Of a stretch of 46,768 nucleotides of DNA, positions 46,229 to 46,768 are shown one piece after another. Positions within the stretch are counted from its first letter, which is position 1, and every line of letters begins with the position of its first letter. The notes below the pieces were generated by a model. That model had not been told where the DNA came from and did not search any database. It worked only from the letters and a program-made list of their open reading frames with translations. The translations under genes and the position numbers were made by a program. The DNA is from a virus: IMG/VR virus record IMGVR_UViG_3300032675_000039, positions 1-46,768 of that record. One strand, 5' to 3'.

Positions 46229-46581
46229 TTCTCTTGTGCCTTTCTTAATATTGCTAATACTTCACTACAACATACTTTGACTGCGTTATATGCTTCTGAC
46301 ATATTTTCATCAGCGCACCAGTATGCGGTGTTCATAATGGTTATACGCACTTCCTCTATTTCCTCATCTGTTAGTGTCTTTGCTGGATGGTGAAACTTAT
46401 GGGCTTTCCACCCTTCTTCTTTGCCAGCTTCAAAACCTTTCTTAAACTGTTCATCTAGTTCTTTTGCTGGATGGGTGTAGAGTGGTGTTGGGTTTTCATC
46501 AATTGCCAAAGCACAATCTAAATCAAAAAATACACTTGTGTTATCACCTACCGCAATCCACGCTACTGGTTTATTGTTCAT
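46225..46581 (-). CDS. Conserved phage protein with AWI...PLYTHP pattern
   Basis: The 118-residue protein begins KPVAWIAVGDNTSVFFDLDC and ENPTPLYTHPAKELDEQF; the V-A-W...P-L-Y-T-H-P pattern occurs in many small phage proteins of unknown function. The middle GFEAGKEEGWKAHKF and the C-terminal helices end in RKAQEK. Coupled by ATGA to its neighbours. Confidence 0.65.
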   Translation of the reverse strand: MNNKPVAWIAVGDNTSVFFDLDCALAIDENPTPLYTHPAKELDEQFKKGFEAGKEEGWKAHKFHHPAKTLTDEEIEEVRITIMNTAYWCADENMSEAYNAVKVCCSEVLAILRKAQEK

Positions 46582-46768
46582 TTCTCTTGTGCCTTTTTCA
46601 AGTATTCTGCAAGTCTTTTGCCATAAGTCAAAGAATGTATTTCCATTTTTAACGCCTCTATTTCAGCTTGTTGCTGGCGTAGCATGGTGGTTTCTTGTTC
46701 TAAAGCATTTTGTAATTGCCCCAACGCCTCTTTAGCTTGTTCCGACCAGTCATGTGGTTCTTCATGGG
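46578..46768 (-). CDS. Partial small coiled-coil gene at the window end
   Basis: The minus-strand frame is open from the right edge to the TGA at 46578 and encodes HEEPHDWSEQAKEALGQLQN at its visible start, then MLRQQQAEIEALKMEIHSLT, and ends LKKAQEK. Its N-terminus lies outside the window. It shares QAEIEALK and the KAQEK ending with the gene at 45867-46028, pointing to duplication. Confidence 0.6.
   Translation of the reverse strand, partial: HEEPHDWSEQAKEALGQLQNALEQETTMLRQQQAEIEALKMEIHSLTYGKRLAEYLKKAQEK

Noticed and set aside
1-46768. CRISPR arrays, tRNA genes, insertion sequences, integrase or attachment sites
   Set aside because: None seen on reading both strands: no regularly spaced repeats, no tRNA-like cloverleaf noted by eye, no transposase or recombinase motifs. 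A tRNA scan would be needed to be certain.

Overview
The window is a continuous piece of a tailed double-stranded DNA phage genome, almost entirely coding, with two large convergent gene blocks. The virion genes suggest a podovirus of the P22/T7-like kind: a P22-like portal with a long Gln-rich C-terminus, a gpT-like HK97-fold coat protein, gp4-like and gp10-like head-tail or tail-hub proteins, Ala/Gln-rich ejection-type proteins and a virion M23 peptidase, with no sheath, tape measure or long-tail tube genes. A complete Rz/Rz1 spanin pair indicates a Gram-negative host. No integrase, excisionase or repressor is visible, so a lytic life style is likely. The composition and the mix of a phage GroES, poly-GG small proteins and homing endonucleases recall uncultured freshwater or marine phages, but the host cannot be named from the sequence. 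The large terminase is not seen and presumably lies just upstream of base 1; no helicase, primase or RNA polymerase is seen either.

Positions 1-30,020 (plus strand) hold the late block: tail end of an upstream gene, portal, small Lys/Gly protein, GroES co-chaperonin, scaffold-like protein, head protein, decoration-type protein, major capsid protein, two related beta-rich virion proteins, a His/Lys/Gly-rich repetitive protein, head-tail adaptor with a discoidin-like insert, three fibre-like proteins, a lysis cassette (two membrane proteins of holin type, i-spanin with the o-spanin gene nested inside it, GH108 endolysin), a second adaptor-like protein, a gp10-like hub, and a run of internal or ejection proteins. 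Two GIY-YIG homing endonuclease genes interrupt this block. Three hairpin terminators and several promoter-like sites subdivide it.

Positions 30,021-46,768 (minus strand) hold the early/middle block, transcribed toward the late block: an uncharacterised cluster of small coupled ORFs, a PLP enzyme, more small ORFs with an HNH homing endonuclease, an amino acid:DNA transferase-like protein, a 5-hmdU-type DNA kinase and its helical partner, a thymidylate synthase homologue, a DUF3310 protein, a family-B DNA polymerase with a GIY-YIG endonuclease directly behind it, a Sak4-like ATPase, a DUF669 SSB-like protein, a Cas4/RecB-type nuclease and a RuvC-like resolvase.

The most interesting system is the set ThyA-homologue + P-loop kinase + helical domain + ADDT-like protein + PLP enzyme. 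Together these match the parts list for post-replicative thymidine hypermodification (5-hydroxymethyl-dU made at nucleotide level, phosphorylated in DNA, substituted by an amino acid, then trimmed by a PLP enzyme). The phage therefore probably carries a hypermodified thymine in its DNA. Other noteworthy structure: a repeated TGAGCTATAATT promoter-like element on both strands, a recurring K-x-GG motif in at least five virion-block proteins, a shared C-terminal GGGNF on two fibre proteins, and a tandem cassette of small genes joined by a nearly identical stop/start junction.
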